The translations under genes were made by a program, and so were the position numbers. Source: an uncultured bacterium (lineage in GTDB: Bacteria > Vulcanimicrobiota > Vulcanimicrobiia > Vulcanimicrobiales > Vulcanimicrobiaceae). From it: 64,000 bases of DNA. How positions within the stretch are numbered: position 1 is the stretch's first letter; the number at the start of each line of letters is the position of its first letter. This document shows, in pieces, positions 26,256 through 36,634 of this stretch. The notes beneath the pieces were generated by a model, which saw nothing but the letters and a program-made list of their open reading frames with translations, ran no database searches and was not told where the DNA came from. The stretch covers positions 62,001 through 126,000 of the forward strand of contig CAIKPM010000069.1 of assembly GCA_903829325.1 (NCBI GenBank). The letters are read 5' to 3'.

Positions 26256-27098
26256 CTAAACCGCCACTCCGAAATCACGAATCGCACTCTCTAACGATAC
26301 TTTGCGATCGGTGTTCGCACTGCGCTCACCGATGATCAGCGCACAGGGTGTTCCGAACGTCCCGGCAGGAAATTGCTTTGGGAGCGTGCCTGGAATCACC
26401 ACCGCCCGGGGCGGGATCAGGCCTTTGCTGATCTGAGGTTGATTGCCTCGAACATCAACAATCGGCGTACTTGCCGTGAGAACTACGCCTGCGCCCAACA
26501 CCGCTTCCGCCGCAACTCGCACCCCTTCAACCACAATACAGCGCGAGCCAATGAACGCCCCATCTTCGATGACGACCGGTTGTGCCTGTGGTGGCTCGAG
26601 CACCCCGCCGATTCCCACCCCACCCGAGAGGTGCACTCCGCGCCCAATCTGCGCACACGAACCGACCGTAGCCCAGGTATCGACCATCGAACCTGCTCCG
26701 ACCCAAGCGCCGATATTCACATATCCTGGCATAAGGATTGCGCCACGCTCAAGGAAGGAGCCATACCGCGCAACCCCTGGCGGCACGCAGCGCACTCCGA
26801 GTTCAGCATAATTCTTCTTAGTCGGGACTTTATCAAAATAGCTCGGCAATGCGCTTGCAGTTATGTCGCTATTGCTTCCCACCAAAACGTTATCGTAGCG
26901 GGCAAAATAGAGCAGGATCGCCTGCTTTATCCAGGGATTAGTTTGCCACCCACCTTCGACGGGTTCACAAACACGAATCAGACCGCGATCAAGTAAATCG
27001 AGCACCTCATCAATCGCAGCTCCCTCTGGTGAACGCACTGCGTCGGTGCGACCGACCAACGCCTCAATCTGGGCCTGCAGTTTGTCAAGATCTCGCAT
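26256..27098 (-). CDS. dapD: 2,3,4,5-Tetrahydropyridine-2,6-dicarboxylate N-succinyltransferase
   Basis: Cytosolic enzyme of the succinylase branch of lysine and diaminopimelate biosynthesis, transferring succinyl from succinyl-CoA. The N-terminal helical domain is followed from about residue 100 by left-handed beta-helix hexapeptide repeats (VNIGAWVGAGSMVDTWATVG, VHLSGGVGIGGVLEP). 280 aa is the family size. The gene is transcribed away from tkt, with a 109-base divergent gap (27099-27207) that must hold both promoters. It may read through into the sdh operon. Confidence 0.95.
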   Translation of the reverse strand: MRDLDKLQAQIEALVGRTDAVRSPEGAAIDEVLDLLDRGLIRVCEPVEGGWQTNPWIKQAILLYFARYDNVLVGSNSDITASALPSYFDKVPTKKNYAELGVRCVPPGVARYGSFLERGAILMPGYVNIGAWVGAGSMVDTWATVGSCAQIGRGVHLSGGVGIGGVLEPPQAQPVVIEDGAFIGSRCIVVEGVRVAAEAVLGAGVVLTASTPIVDVRGNQPQISKGLIPPRAVVIPGTLPKQFPAGTFGTPCALIIGERSANTDRKVSLESAIRDFGVAV

Positions 27099-27207
27099 GG
27101 TTACCGTCTCCTTAATTGATTTCTAGAGTTCGTGATCCGAAGAGGAATGGGTATAGCCTTCATGCGCTCATGCTTGTCTATGAGCTGCGACTGCACAAGG
27201 AGCCAAC

Positions 27208-29223
27208 GTGCCGAATACTCTCGAAGACGAACAGCGCATCAACGCCATTCGGGCCTTATCGATCGACACAGTCCAACAAGCGAATTCAGGCCACCCGGGG
27301 CTCCCGTTGGGCGCAGCGGCCCTTGCGTATACGCTCTGGACGCGACACCTTGTGCACAACCCGGCCGATCCCCACTGGATCAACCGTGATCGCTTTGTCT
27401 TGAGCGCCGGCCATGGCTCGGCCTTGCTCTATTCCTTACTTTATTTGACCGGGTATGGGCTCACTCTCGAGGATCTCCAGTCGTTTCGCCAATTTGGTAG
27501 CCGCACACCGGGCCACCCAGAATATCGCCATACCATTGGCGTCGAAGCCACAACGGGACCGCTCGGGCAAGGCTTTGCGAACGCAGTCGGCCTGGCCATC
27601 GCTGAAGCGCAGTTAGCGGCAACCTACAATCGTGATCAGCAGATCATCGATCACTACACCTACGTGCTTTGTGGTGACGGCGATTTAATGGAGGGGATCT
27701 CGTATGAGGCTGCGTCTCTCGCTGGACATCACAAACTCGGCAAGCTCATTGCCCTCTACGACGATAATCACGTTTCGCTCGCTGGACCAACGAACCTCAC
27801 GTTCACCGAAGATCACACCAAGCGTTTTGAGTCAGTGGGCTGGCATGTGCAGACCATCACCGGTGATCACGGCAACAATGTTGAGCAGCTCGACCAAGCG
27901 ATCGCGGCGGCCAAGGCGGTAACCGATCGCCCTTCGATCATCTGTGTACGCACCGAAATCGGCTTTGGATCGCCTCTTGCGGATAGCTTCAAATCTCACG
28001 GTGAGCCGCTTGGCGGCGACAACGTCAAAAAGACAAAAGAAGCGCTAGGCTGGCCAACCGAGCCTGCATTTTTCGTTCCGCCTGATCTACTCGATTGGTG
28101 GCGGGCAAACGCCCGGCGCGGGCAGGATGCCTACAACGCTTGGCAAGCGAGCTTCGCGGCTTGGCAGCAAGCGAACACCCCGCTTGCCGTGCAGCTTGAA
28201 CGCGCCTGTGCAGGCCAAGTTCCGAGCACGATTGCGTGGCCCGAATTCACGGATGAAAACGGCAGCCTCGCATCGCGCGATGCCGGTGGCTTGGTGATGA
28301 ACGCGATCGCTCAGGCGCTCCCTGAATTAGTCGGCGGCTCAGCCGATCTGGATCCGTCAACCAAAACCTATCTCAAAAATCAAGGCGATTTTACCGCTAG
28401 CTCACCCGCTGGTCGGAATATTCACTTCGGTGTTCGCGAGCACGCCATGGCTGCTGCCACCAACGGCATCGCGCTGCATGGTGGCCTGCTGCCGTTCTGC
28501 GCGACCTTCTTCAACTTCGTTGACTATGCCAAGCCGGCCGTGCGTCTCGCCGCGTTAAGCAAGCTGCGAGCGATCTTCGTGTTCACCCACGACTCGGTCT
28601 TTTTGGGCGAAGATGGCCCGACCCATCAGCCGATTGAGCAACTCGCTCTCTTACGCGCAACTCCCGATCTCACCACGATCCGCCCCGCAGATGCGCTCGA
28701 GACCCTCGAAGCGTGGCGTTACGCGATTCGCGCTGAGGCAGGGCCGACGGTGCTCGTGCTCTCACGGCAAAAATTGCCCTTCCTCGGTCAGCGGAATGCA
28801 GCCGTGGACCGCGGCGCTTACGTGTTGCTCGACAGCACCGGGACCCCGGATATTATCTTCATTGCCAGCGGCAGCGAGGTCAGCCTCGCTCTTGAAGCCG
28901 CCAAACTCGTGAGCGCTCAAGGGAGCAAAGTTCGCGTGGTTTCCGCTCCGGCGATCGAGCTCTTCGCTCGGCAAGATCCGGCGTATCAAGAAAGCGTGTT
29001 ACCCGCTGCGGTCAAAGCTCGTATTTCGATCGAAGCCGCTGCGACACTCGGTTGGCATCGCTGGGTCGGTGATCACGGCGTGACCATCGGCCTCGACCAC
29101 TTTGGAACCTCTGCCCCAGCGGCGGAGATCGCCAAAGCATTTGGCTTTACCCCAGAAGCAGTCGCTGCGCAAGCCGCGTCTTTGCTCGCTCGTGTGCATA
29201 GTGTAGGAGCCCTGCATGTCTGA
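27208..29223 (+). CDS. tkt: Transketolase
   Basis: Thiamine-diphosphate enzyme of the pentose phosphate pathway that moves two-carbon units between sugar phosphates. The diphosphate motif begins [12 protein letters not shown] and ends near LYDDN; the N-terminal block [18 protein letters not shown], the central pyrimidine domain ([10 protein letters not shown]) and the C-terminal domain are complete at 671 aa. Translation starts at GTG 27208 with AAGGAG (27197-27202) at good spacing. It is the first gene of a five-gene pathway operon and overlaps the next gene by 8 bases. Confidence 0.96.
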   Translation: MPNTLEDEQRINAIRALSIDTVQQANSGHPGLPLGAAALAYTLWTRHLVHNPADPHWINRDRFVLSAGHGSALLYSLLYLTGYGLTLEDLQSFRQFGSRTPGHPEYRHTIGVEATTGPLGQGFANAVGLAIAEAQLAATYNRDQQIIDHYTYVLCGDGDLMEGISYEAASLAGHHKLGKLIALYDDNHVSLAGPTNLTFTEDHTKRFESVGWHVQTITGDHGNNVEQLDQAIAAAKAVTDRPSIICVRTEIGFGSPLADSFKSHGEPLGGDNVKKTKEALGWPTEPAFFVPPDLLDWWRANARRGQDAYNAWQASFAAWQQANTPLAVQLERACAGQVPSTIAWPEFTDENGSLASRDAGGLVMNAIAQALPELVGGSADLDPSTKTYLKNQGDFTASSPAGRNIHFGVREHAMAAATNGIALHGGLLPFCATFFNFVDYAKPAVRLAALSKLRAIFVFTHDSVFLGEDGPTHQPIEQLALLRATPDLTTIRPADALETLEAWRYAIRAEAGPTVLVLSRQKLPFLGQRNAAVDRGAYVLLDSTGTPDIIFIASGSEVSLALEAAKLVSAQGSKVRVVSAPAIELFARQDPAYQESVLPAAVKARISIEAAATLGWHRWVGDHGVTIGLDHFGTSAPAAEIAKAFGFTPEAVAAQAASLLARVHSVGALHV

Positions 29224-32062
29224 ACAATTGCGTCAACTCAGCGCTGTCGGCCAATCGATCTGGCTCGATAATATCCGTCGGAGCATGTTTGCCAGCGGAG
29301 AGCTCCAAAAGTTAATCGATCAAGGTCTGCGAGGGATGACTTCCAATCCGACCATTTTCGAAAAAGCGATTGGCAGCGGCAACGACTACGATGGTCAATT
29401 ACAGTCGGTGCTCGACGTGACGAGCGATCCAACCGAGCTCTTCGAGCTGCTCGCAGCCCAAGACATCCGCGCAGCTTGCGACCTCTTTCGACCGCTCTAC
29501 GATACAAGCAAACGTAGCGATGGCTACGTCAGTTTGGAAGTCTCGCCCTTACTGGCCGATGATGAGGCTGCGACCATTGCCGCAGCCCAACGCTTGTGGA
29601 AACTTGTTGATCGCCCGAACCTCATGGTCAAGATTCCAGCTACACCGGCGTGTATTTCCGCTATTCGGGAAACCATCGCGGCCGGCATCAATGTCAACGT
29701 CACCCTCATTTTCTCGGTTGAAACCTACACCGCCGCCGCAACCGCCTTCATCGAGGGGCTCGAAGCGCGCGCTGCGAAGGGGTTGTCGCTTGAGGGGATT
29801 CATTCGGTCAATAGCGTTTTCGTGAGCAGACTCGATACCCTCATCGACGGCCTACTCGAAGCCCGCATCGCTAAAGGCGAAACCGATCTCAAGACCTTGC
29901 TCGGCAAAGCTGGCATCGCCAATACCGGCGCGATTTATGCCGCCTACGAAGAATTGTTCGAAAGCAAGCGCTTTGCTGCACTCAAGGCTAAAGGTGCCGC
30001 AGCACAACGCCCACTCTGGGCGAGTACGGGAACCAAAAATCCCGCCTATAGCGATGTCGTGTATATCGAACAGCTCGTTGCCCGTAATACCGTCAACACG
30101 GTACCGCCCGCTACGCTTACTGCATTGCTCGATCATGGTACGGTAACCGCGGACACCTTGGTCGCCCAGCAAGCACACTCACGACAAGTCTTGATCGACC
30201 TCGCCGCTGCGCAGATTTCGCTGCCCGAATTAACCCTGCAACTTCAGCACGAAGGCGTTGCTTCGTTCACCCAATCCTACCAGGCACTCCTGAGCGCGAT
30301 CACCACTAAGCGCGATCAGCTCCTGGCGCATCACCCCGCACGAGTGACCTTGCAGCTCGGCAAGGCTCAGGCGAGTGTGGATGCAACCGTCGCCCGTTTA
30401 GAGCAAGAACGCTTCCTTGAGCGGCTTTGGGCGAAGGATGCCTCGCTGTGGAGCGACGACCCGGCGCATGCCAGCATCATCAAAAATGCACTCGGTTGGC
30501 TTGCTTTCCCCGAACACGTGCAAGCGGCTTTGCCCGAGTTGCTGAAGTTCGCAAACGAAGTCAAAGCTACGTTCAAGCACGTTGTTGTGCTGGGCATGGG
30601 TGGCAGTTCGCTTGCTCCTGATATTTTGCGCGCGACCTTCGGGCAAACACCTGGATATCCAACCTTGCACATTCTCGATTCGAGCGATCCCGAGCAAGTC
30701 AAACACCTCGACGAACACTTGGATCTCGCGAGTTCGCTGTTTTTGGTTGCCTCAAAGAGCGGCGGCACAACCGAGCCAGATGCGTTTTATCGCTACTTCC
30801 GAGGTCGCCTCGAAGAGATCAGCGGCAAAGCGAATGCTTCTTCTCATTTCGTGGCCATCACCGATCCTGGCACAAAACTCGATCGCGAAGCGACCGAGGC
30901 GAATTTTCGCAAAATTTTCCGCAATGCTCCCGATATCGGTGGACGCTATTCGGCGCTTTCTCTGTTCGGAATCGTCCCCGCAGCGCTGGCCGGATACGAC
31001 GTTGCCAGCTTGCTTGCTCGGGGGATCGGCCAGCTCCAGAGCAATGGCCCGACCTGCGCGGTAAGCAAAGCCGCGGGTGTGCGGTTTGGCGCGGCAATCG
31101 GTACCTTGGCGAAAGCTGGCCGCGACAAGCTGACGATTATCACCCATCCCAGCTTATCGGCATTCGGAGCGTGGGCAGAGCAACTCATCGCTGAGAGCAC
31201 GGGCAAGTCAGGAACCGGCATCGTGCCGATTGAGGGCGAGCCATTAGGTGCAGCAAACGCGTACGGTGCCGATCGCGTGATCGTCTATGTCGGCGAAGGA
31301 CTGCCAGAACCCGACAGCGTGACCCTAGCTCTTCTCGACACCTTGGTGACCAACGGAACGCCGGTTATTCGCTTAGGTCTCGACGATCGTTTTGATCTTG
31401 GAGCGCAATTTGCGCTCTGGGAAATCGCCACCGCCGTCGCAGGCTCGGTCATCGGGATTGATGCGTTTGATCAACCCAATGTGCAAGAGTCCAAAGACAA
31501 CACGATACGTCTGCTTGCGGCGTATGCCACCAGAGGCGATGGTCATTTCGATGAGCCAACTGCCAGTTTGTGCACTGCCGAAGCTCAGGTCATTCCGCTT
31601 GCCGGCAGTCGTGACGTCAATCTCGGTGCGACGCTCAATTCTGCAGTCGCGGCTATCTTGGCTCAAGTCAAACCAGGCGATTATGTGGCCTTTAACAGCT
31701 ACATCGAAATGAGCCCCGCTCACCAAGCTTTCCTGAATACGTTGCGCGCGAAAGTTCGTGACGCGCTCAGAGTTGCCACAACCGTGGGTTTCGGCCCACG
31801 CTTTCTGCACTCGACCGGCCAGCTCCACAAAGGCGGGCCAAATTCCGGTGTTTTCTTCCAATTAACCACGGATGCACCGTTTGATCTCCCCATCCCCGGC
31901 ATGGTCGGCTTCCGCACCTTGGAACGCGCCCAAGCTCTCGGCGATTTTGCTTCCCTCGATTCGCGCAATCGTCGCGGCGCACGCCTGCATCTCCCAGATC
32001 TTGCAAACGGTCTGGCCGCACTGGCTCAAGCGATTGAAGCTAGCCTCACAACTCGCACGTAA
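29216..32062 (+). CDS. Bifunctional transaldolase / glucose-6-phosphate isomerase fusion
   Basis: 948-aa fusion of two pentose phosphate and glycolytic enzymes. Residues about 1-370 form the transaldolase domain: substrate block [13 protein letters not shown] and the Schiff-base lysine in LMVKIPATP. From about 400 to the end lies a phosphoglucose isomerase domain with [13 protein letters not shown] and the sugar-phosphate motif [11 protein letters not shown]. The fusion links erythrose/sedoheptulose chemistry directly to glucose-6-phosphate supply for Zwf, encoded two genes downstream. Fused genes of this type are known from several phyla. The start overlaps tkt by 8 bases. Confidence 0.94.
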   Translation: MSEQLRQLSAVGQSIWLDNIRRSMFASGELQKLIDQGLRGMTSNPTIFEKAIGSGNDYDGQLQSVLDVTSDPTELFELLAAQDIRAACDLFRPLYDTSKRSDGYVSLEVSPLLADDEAATIAAAQRLWKLVDRPNLMVKIPATPACISAIRETIAAGINVNVTLIFSVETYTAAATAFIEGLEARAAKGLSLEGIHSVNSVFVSRLDTLIDGLLEARIAKGETDLKTLLGKAGIANTGAIYAAYEELFESKRFAALKAKGAAAQRPLWASTGTKNPAYSDVVYIEQLVARNTVNTVPPATLTALLDHGTVTADTLVAQQAHSRQVLIDLAAAQISLPELTLQLQHEGVASFTQSYQALLSAITTKRDQLLAHHPARVTLQLGKAQASVDATVARLEQERFLERLWAKDASLWSDDPAHASIIKNALGWLAFPEHVQAALPELLKFANEVKATFKHVVVLGMGGSSLAPDILRATFGQTPGYPTLHILDSSDPEQVKHLDEHLDLASSLFLVASKSGGTTEPDAFYRYFRGRLEEISGKANASSHFVAITDPGTKLDREATEANFRKIFRNAPDIGGRYSALSLFGIVPAALAGYDVASLLARGIGQLQSNGPTCAVSKAAGVRFGAAIGTLAKAGRDKLTIITHPSLSAFGAWAEQLIAESTGKSGTGIVPIEGEPLGAANAYGADRVIVYVGEGLPEPDSVTLALLDTLVTNGTPVIRLGLDDRFDLGAQFALWEIATAVAGSVIGIDAFDQPNVQESKDNTIRLLAAYATRGDGHFDEPTASLCTAEAQVIPLAGSRDVNLGATLNSAVAAILAQVKPGDYVAFNSYIEMSPAHQAFLNTLRAKVRDALRVATTVGFGPRFLHSTGQLHKGGPNSGVFFQLTTDAPFDLPIPGMVGFRTLERAQALGDFASLDSRNRRGARLHLPDLANGLAALAQAIEASLTTRT

Positions 32063-32080
32063 CGTAAGGAGACATCAACG

Positions 32081-32989
32081 ATGCAACTCGGATTAATCGG
32101 TCTTGGCAAAATGGGCGCAAATATGACGACCCGCCTGCTTCGTGGTCGCCACGACGTGGTCGTGTTTGACTTCAATAATGATGCAGTCCAAAGTGCGGTT
32201 CAGCAGGGAGCCCAAGCTTCGACCTCACTGACTACGCTCGTCAACGCCCTGACCCCACCCCGGGCCGTGTGGATGATGGTTCCCTCAGGGAAAGCGACGG
32301 AAGACACCTTCCAGCAATTGGTGTCACTGCTCTCACCAGGTGACACAATCATCGACGGCGGGAATTCGAATTATAAAGATTCGATTGAACGTGGCAAGCA
32401 AGCGAGCGAGAAAGGCATCGCGTTTCTCGATGCCGGTACCAGTGGCGGCGTTTGGGGGCTAGAAAATGGCTACTGCCTGATGGTTGGGGGAGACACAGCT
32501 GCTGCCCAGCGGGTTGAGCCAATTTTTATCACACTCGCACCGGAAAACGGCTATAAGCACGTTGGTCCGGTAGGTGCTGGGCACTTTTCTAAAATGGTGC
32601 ACAACGGCATCGAGTACGGCATGCTCGCAGCGTATGGCGAAGGCTTCGAAATTCTCGAAAAATCCCAGTTTAACTATAATCTGCACGATCTGGCCGAACT
32701 TTGGCTGCACGGCAGCGTCGTTCGTTCGTGGCTGCTTGAATTAGCCGAACTTGCGTTCCGCGCTGATCCCGAATTAACCAATATTCGTGGATACGTAGAA
32801 GATTCAGGTGAGGGCCGCTGGACGGTGCAAGCTGCAATCGATGAAAATGTGCCAGCGCCGGTTATTACCGCTTCGCTCTTTTCGCGCTTTACGTCGCGGC
32901 AGAACGAATCGTTCAGCGCCAAAGTTATTGCGGCGTTACGTAATCAATTCGGCGGACACGCCGTCCAACACGAACCGGTCAAAGCATAA
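32081..32989 (+). CDS. gnd: 6-Phosphogluconate dehydrogenase, short (decarboxylating) type
   Basis: Oxidative decarboxylation of 6-phosphogluconate to ribulose 5-phosphate. The cofactor motif GLIGLGKMGANM opens the protein, followed by DAGTSGGVWG and the catalytic lysine region GHFSKMVHNGIEYG. At 302 aa it belongs to the short, often NAD-preferring class rather than the 470-aa enterobacterial enzyme. The ribosome-binding site AAGGAG precedes the ATG by about 9 bases. It lies between the tal-pgi fusion (18-base gap) and zwf. Confidence 0.94.
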   Translation: MQLGLIGLGKMGANMTTRLLRGRHDVVVFDFNNDAVQSAVQQGAQASTSLTTLVNALTPPRAVWMMVPSGKATEDTFQQLVSLLSPGDTIIDGGNSNYKDSIERGKQASEKGIAFLDAGTSGGVWGLENGYCLMVGGDTAAAQRVEPIFITLAPENGYKHVGPVGAGHFSKMVHNGIEYGMLAAYGEGFEILEKSQFNYNLHDLAELWLHGSVVRSWLLELAELAFRADPELTNIRGYVEDSGEGRWTVQAAIDENVPAPVITASLFSRFTSRQNESFSAKVIAALRNQFGGHAVQHEPVKA

Positions 32990-33015
32990 CAGCGACAGTG
33001 CAGGAGGCAACATTG

Positions 33016-34596
33016 ATGGGCACCTCGACGGTAGTTCCCTCGCAAGCCGATGTCACCGTCGGCCCCCAGTCCGTGCGCACGAATACGGATATTGATCGTA
33101 TTTCGGATCCGTGCAACATTGTGTTTTTCGGGGCGAGTGGCGACCTGTTTAAACGGATGTTGCTTCCTGCAATGTACAACTTGCATACGCAAGGAATTTT
33201 GCCAGAACACTTCGGCATTATCGGTTTTTCTCGCTCGAGCTATACCCAAGACGAATTTCGTGAGTTTGGCCAGCAATCTATTGCCGAGTTTTCGCGCAGC
33301 GGACCTGCGCAGAGCGAAGCGTGGAGCAAATTCTCCGAGCGGATGAGCTATATTGGCGGAGAATTCGACAATCCCGAGACATTCCAACAATTACGCCGTA
33401 TGCTTGAGGAAAATGATTCCAAACTTGGCACTCAGGCCAATCGTCTTTTTTATCTCTCAACGCCACCAGGCATTTTTGCCGAAATTGTGCGCCAACTCGA
33501 TGCCGCTGGACTTGGGCCACGCGACAACGCACAAGGTTGGACGCGTATTATTATCGAGAAGCCTTTTGGGACCAACCTTGAATCGGCTCGCGCCTTACAA
33601 ACCGAAGTAAGTCGTGTTTTTCCGGAGAAGCTGATCTATCGCATTGACCACTATTTAGGCAAAGAACCGGTTCAAGATATCATGGCTCTGCGTTTTGCGA
33701 ACGTGATCTTCGAGCCGATTTGGAATCATCAATATATCGATTCTATTCAAATCACGGCAGCAGAAACCGTTGGTGTCGAGCAACGCGGTGGCTATTACGA
33801 AACCTCGGGTGCGTTGCGTGATATGATTCAAAATCATGTGATGAATTTACTTGCACTCGTAGCGATGGAACCACCAGTACGTTCTGATGCAGATAGCATC
33901 CGTGATGAAAAATTCAAAGTACTCACAGCGATGCGACCCATCCCGCCCGATAATATTCCTGACTATGCGGCTCGTGGGCAATATACCTCAGGCACACTGC
34001 CGAACTCCAAGAGTGGTATTTTACCAGCGTACCGTCAGGAAAGTGGCGTCAGCGCTGAATCGAATACCGAAACATTCGCAGCCGCGAAGTTTTATATCGA
34101 TAATTGGCGCTGGGCTCGCGTACCGTTTTATGTTCGTAGCGGCAAGCGGTTAGCCCGCAAGTGGTCAGAAATTGCCGTGACGTTTAAACCGATTCCTCAC
34201 CGTCTTTTTGGCGAAGCGGGAGATCAAATTGCACCGAACACCTTGGTGATTAAAATTCAACCCGAGGAAGGTGTCTCGATGACCTTTGCAGCCAAGGTTC
34301 CTGGCCCCAAAATGCATATTCGCGAAGTCAATATGGATTTTAATTATGGCTCGGGTTTTGGTGTCGTTTCCGCACCCGCGTACGAGCGCCTGATCGGGGA
34401 TGCGATGCGCGGCGATGCAACACTCTTCACGCGCTGGGACGCGGTTGAAGTAGCCTGGGAACGAGTGATGCCGATTCTGCAACATTGGGAGCAGACCGCT
34501 CTCGAACTCGACACCGGCTATGCTATCGGTTCGCAGGGGCCGCAGAGTGCCAAAGCCTTACTCGCAGCCGACGGGCGCGAATGGAGGCCACTCTGA
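33016..34596 (+). CDS. zwf: Glucose-6-phosphate 1-dehydrogenase
   Basis: First step of the oxidative pentose phosphate pathway, oxidising glucose 6-phosphate to the lactone with NAD(P). The nucleotide motif FGASGDLFKRM, the IIEKPFGTNLESA block and the active-site RIDHYLGKEPVQ are present. The frame is open from GTG 32998, but AGGAGG at 33002-33007 sits 8 bases before ATG 33016, so I take that start (526 aa). Relative to typical enzymes the N-terminus has an extra polar stretch of about 30 residues. The 3' end overlaps pgl by 16 bases. Confidence 0.95.
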   Translation: MGTSTVVPSQADVTVGPQSVRTNTDIDRISDPCNIVFFGASGDLFKRMLLPAMYNLHTQGILPEHFGIIGFSRSSYTQDEFREFGQQSIAEFSRSGPAQSEAWSKFSERMSYIGGEFDNPETFQQLRRMLEENDSKLGTQANRLFYLSTPPGIFAEIVRQLDAAGLGPRDNAQGWTRIIIEKPFGTNLESARALQTEVSRVFPEKLIYRIDHYLGKEPVQDIMALRFANVIFEPIWNHQYIDSIQITAAETVGVEQRGGYYETSGALRDMIQNHVMNLLALVAMEPPVRSDADSIRDEKFKVLTAMRPIPPDNIPDYAARGQYTSGTLPNSKSGILPAYRQESGVSAESNTETFAAAKFYIDNWRWARVPFYVRSGKRLARKWSEIAVTFKPIPHRLFGEAGDQIAPNTLVIKIQPEEGVSMTFAAKVPGPKMHIREVNMDFNYGSGFGVVSAPAYERLIGDAMRGDATLFTRWDAVEVAWERVMPILQHWEQTALELDTGYAIGSQGPQSAKALLAADGREWRPL

Positions 34597-35330
34597 GCAC
34601 GCTCCTCGTCTCTAGCGATGCGCCCGCCTTAGCTCAAGCGCTCGCGCAACGCGTCGTTGCTGACGCACAAGCGGCAATCGGTGCGCGGGGACGTTTCGTG
34701 CTCGTGCTCGCTGGTGGATCGACCCCTCGCGCTGCGTATGAGCTGTTGGCCCAAGACCCGCTGCGCTCAGCCATCGATTGGACCAGGGTCGACGTTTTTT
34801 TCGGTGATGAACGCTGCGTGCCACCAAGCAGCGATCAGTCGAATTTTCGCATGGCCAGCGAAACCTTGCTCGAGCATGTTCCCGTGCCTCCTGGCAATAT
34901 CCATCGCATGCTCGCGGAACAAGAGCCCCACGCGGCAGCGGTCAGCTATACCGAAACGATCGCCGCGGTACTCGGTCCAACACCCCGCTTTGATCTTGTT
35001 TTGCTAGGCCTTGGTCCTGACGCCCACACGGCTTCGTGGTTTCCGCATGTCGCGCTTGATGAAGAACGTTGGGTGGATGCACCGTATGTCCCGAAGTTTG
35101 CCACGCATCGCTTGACGCTCACTCCGCCGCTCATCAATGCAGCCCGCGCGATTGTGGTAGCGACCAGTGGCGCAGAAAAAGCCGAAGCACTCGCTCACGT
35201 GCTCTCGCCGACAAGAGATCTTGCGGCTTATCCAGCACAACGCCTCAACCCAACCAGCGGGACGCTCACGTGGCTTGTCGATGAAGCTGCGACTGCTCTA
35301 CTCAGCTCGTCTTCTGCCAGCGTCGGCTGA
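34581..35330 (+). CDS. pgl: 6-Phosphogluconolactonase
   Basis: Hydrolyses the lactone made by Zwf, encoded immediately upstream. DevB/SOL-type fold motifs are visible: VLAGGSTPRAAYELL, FFGDERCVPPSSDQSNFRM and LGLGPDAHTASWFP. The usual motif has DGH where this protein has DAH, a minor substitution. The frame opens earlier inside zwf, but ATG 34581 gives 249 aa and starts at the family N-terminus; it overlaps zwf by 16 bases. The 3' end overlaps the convergent SulP gene by 29 bases. Confidence 0.93.
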   Translation: MEATLSTLLVSSDAPALAQALAQRVVADAQAAIGARGRFVLVLAGGSTPRAAYELLAQDPLRSAIDWTRVDVFFGDERCVPPSSDQSNFRMASETLLEHVPVPPGNIHRMLAEQEPHAAAVSYTETIAAVLGPTPRFDLVLLGLGPDAHTASWFPHVALDEERWVDAPYVPKFATHRLTLTPPLINAARAIVVATSGAEKAEALAHVLSPTRDLAAYPAQRLNPTSGTLTWLVDEAATALLSSSSASVG

Positions 35331-36546
35331 ATAGCGCAACAACGATACCCGCACTGACCCCGATGACTAAATCGGTAAAAATGGTACAGACAAACGTCGT
35401 CAGTAGCATTGCACGATCTACGTGCGATGCATGCCATAGCGTTCGTCCAAACTGAGGCACATCGCTCATATGATACGCCACAACAAAGAGGATCGCAGCT
35501 AGCGCGGCAATCGGCACATGCACCGCCCACGGCGCAAGCACGAGCAAGATCAGTAACACGGTCACGGCGTGGACAATCCCAGCGAGTGGGTTTGTTGCAC
35601 CATGCTTGATGTTCGTCGCGGTTCTTGCGATCGCACCGGTAGCCGCGATGCCGCCGAAGAGTGGGCTCGCGATGTTCGCAAGCCCCTGGCCGATCAGCTC
35701 TTGATTCGAATCATGAGTAATGCCGGCCAAGCGATCCGCGACGACCGCCGATAACAGCGATTCGATCGCACCCAATAAAGCGATGCTGCACGCTGGCCAA
35801 AGCAACTCACGCAGCTGCGGCCAACTCGTATGCGGTAACGCAAAGCCAGGCAAATGGTGAGGGAGTCCGCCGAAGGCAGTGCCCAAGGTTGCAACGCCCG
35901 CAAAATGCCAAGTTGCTTGCGCGAACGTCGCCAGACACAAGACCGTGACCGGAGCTGGGATCTCGCGAATCAACGGCAGGCGCGGTAGCAGCAAAAGGAA
36001 GAGCAGGCACACACTAGCCAGCAGTGTCGTTGTCAAATCGAGATGGGGAAAGGCCCGGCAGGCGGCAAGAAACTTATCCGTGACATGCACCGCAGAAGCA
36101 GCGGGAAGGCCAAAAAAATCTTTCCATTCACCAATCCAAATGCTCAAGCCAATCGCGGTAGTAAAGCCGGTAACCACGGGTGTCGGCAAGAGCGCGATCC
36201 AGCTTCCACAGCGCAGCAAGCCCAACAACACGAGGATGATACCTGCCATCATTGTCGCGCATTGCAGGCCAAGAATTCCGTATTTTGCCGTAATGCCCGC
36301 CAGCACGACCACGAACGCGCCGGTGGGGCCCGCAATCTGCACGCGGCTGCCACCGAAAATAGATACACAGAGACCCGCGACGATCGCGGTATACAAGCCA
36401 TTCTCTGGACGTACGCCGCTCGCAATCGCGAACGCCATCGCCAGCGGCAACGCAACCACGCCCACAATCAATCCGGCAAGGGTATTACGTAGCCACGTAT
36501 TTCGCCCAAGCACGTGGGCATGGTACGCCTCGAGCAGCGCAATCAT
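35302..36546 (-). CDS. SulP-family anion transporter without STAS domain
   Basis: Inner-membrane transporter with around 10-12 hydrophobic segments, of the sulfate permease/SLC26 family. The family signature is seen near the start (LPLAMAFAIASG) and in the QIAGPTGAFVVVLAG block. It ends after the last membrane segment (SRRWQKTS), so the cytosolic STAS domain of many SulP proteins is absent. The substrate could be sulfate, bicarbonate or a dicarboxylate. The longest frame starts at 36636 opposite the glcF start; ATG 36546 leaves an 88-base promoter gap and is more plausible, although no strong ribosome-binding site is seen. Confidence 0.88.
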   Translation of the reverse strand: MIALLEAYHAHVLGRNTWLRNTLAGLIVGVVALPLAMAFAIASGVRPENGLYTAIVAGLCVSIFGGSRVQIAGPTGAFVVVLAGITAKYGILGLQCATMMAGIILVLLGLLRCGSWIALLPTPVVTGFTTAIGLSIWIGEWKDFFGLPAASAVHVTDKFLAACRAFPHLDLTTTLLASVCLLFLLLLPRLPLIREIPAPVTVLCLATFAQATWHFAGVATLGTAFGGLPHHLPGFALPHTSWPQLRELLWPACSIALLGAIESLLSAVVADRLAGITHDSNQELIGQGLANIASPLFGGIAATGAIARTATNIKHGATNPLAGIVHAVTVLLILLVLAPWAVHVPIAALAAILFVVAYHMSDVPQFGRTLWHASHVDRAMLLTTFVCTIFTDLVIGVSAGIVVALFSRRWQKTS

Positions 36547-36634
36547 TTCTTCTTCTACCTTGTCAATGAACGATGGGATATTTTGTAGCGGGCAAGCAGC
36601 GATCTTTCGGCTTGTTGCCGAAGCGATCGCAGAC

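Noticed and set aside
35879..36634. Extension of the glcF frame through the SulP gene region (to a 687-aa protein)
   Set aside because: The extra 252 residues are antisense to conserved SulP sequence and resemble no protein; GlcF homology begins at 36635.
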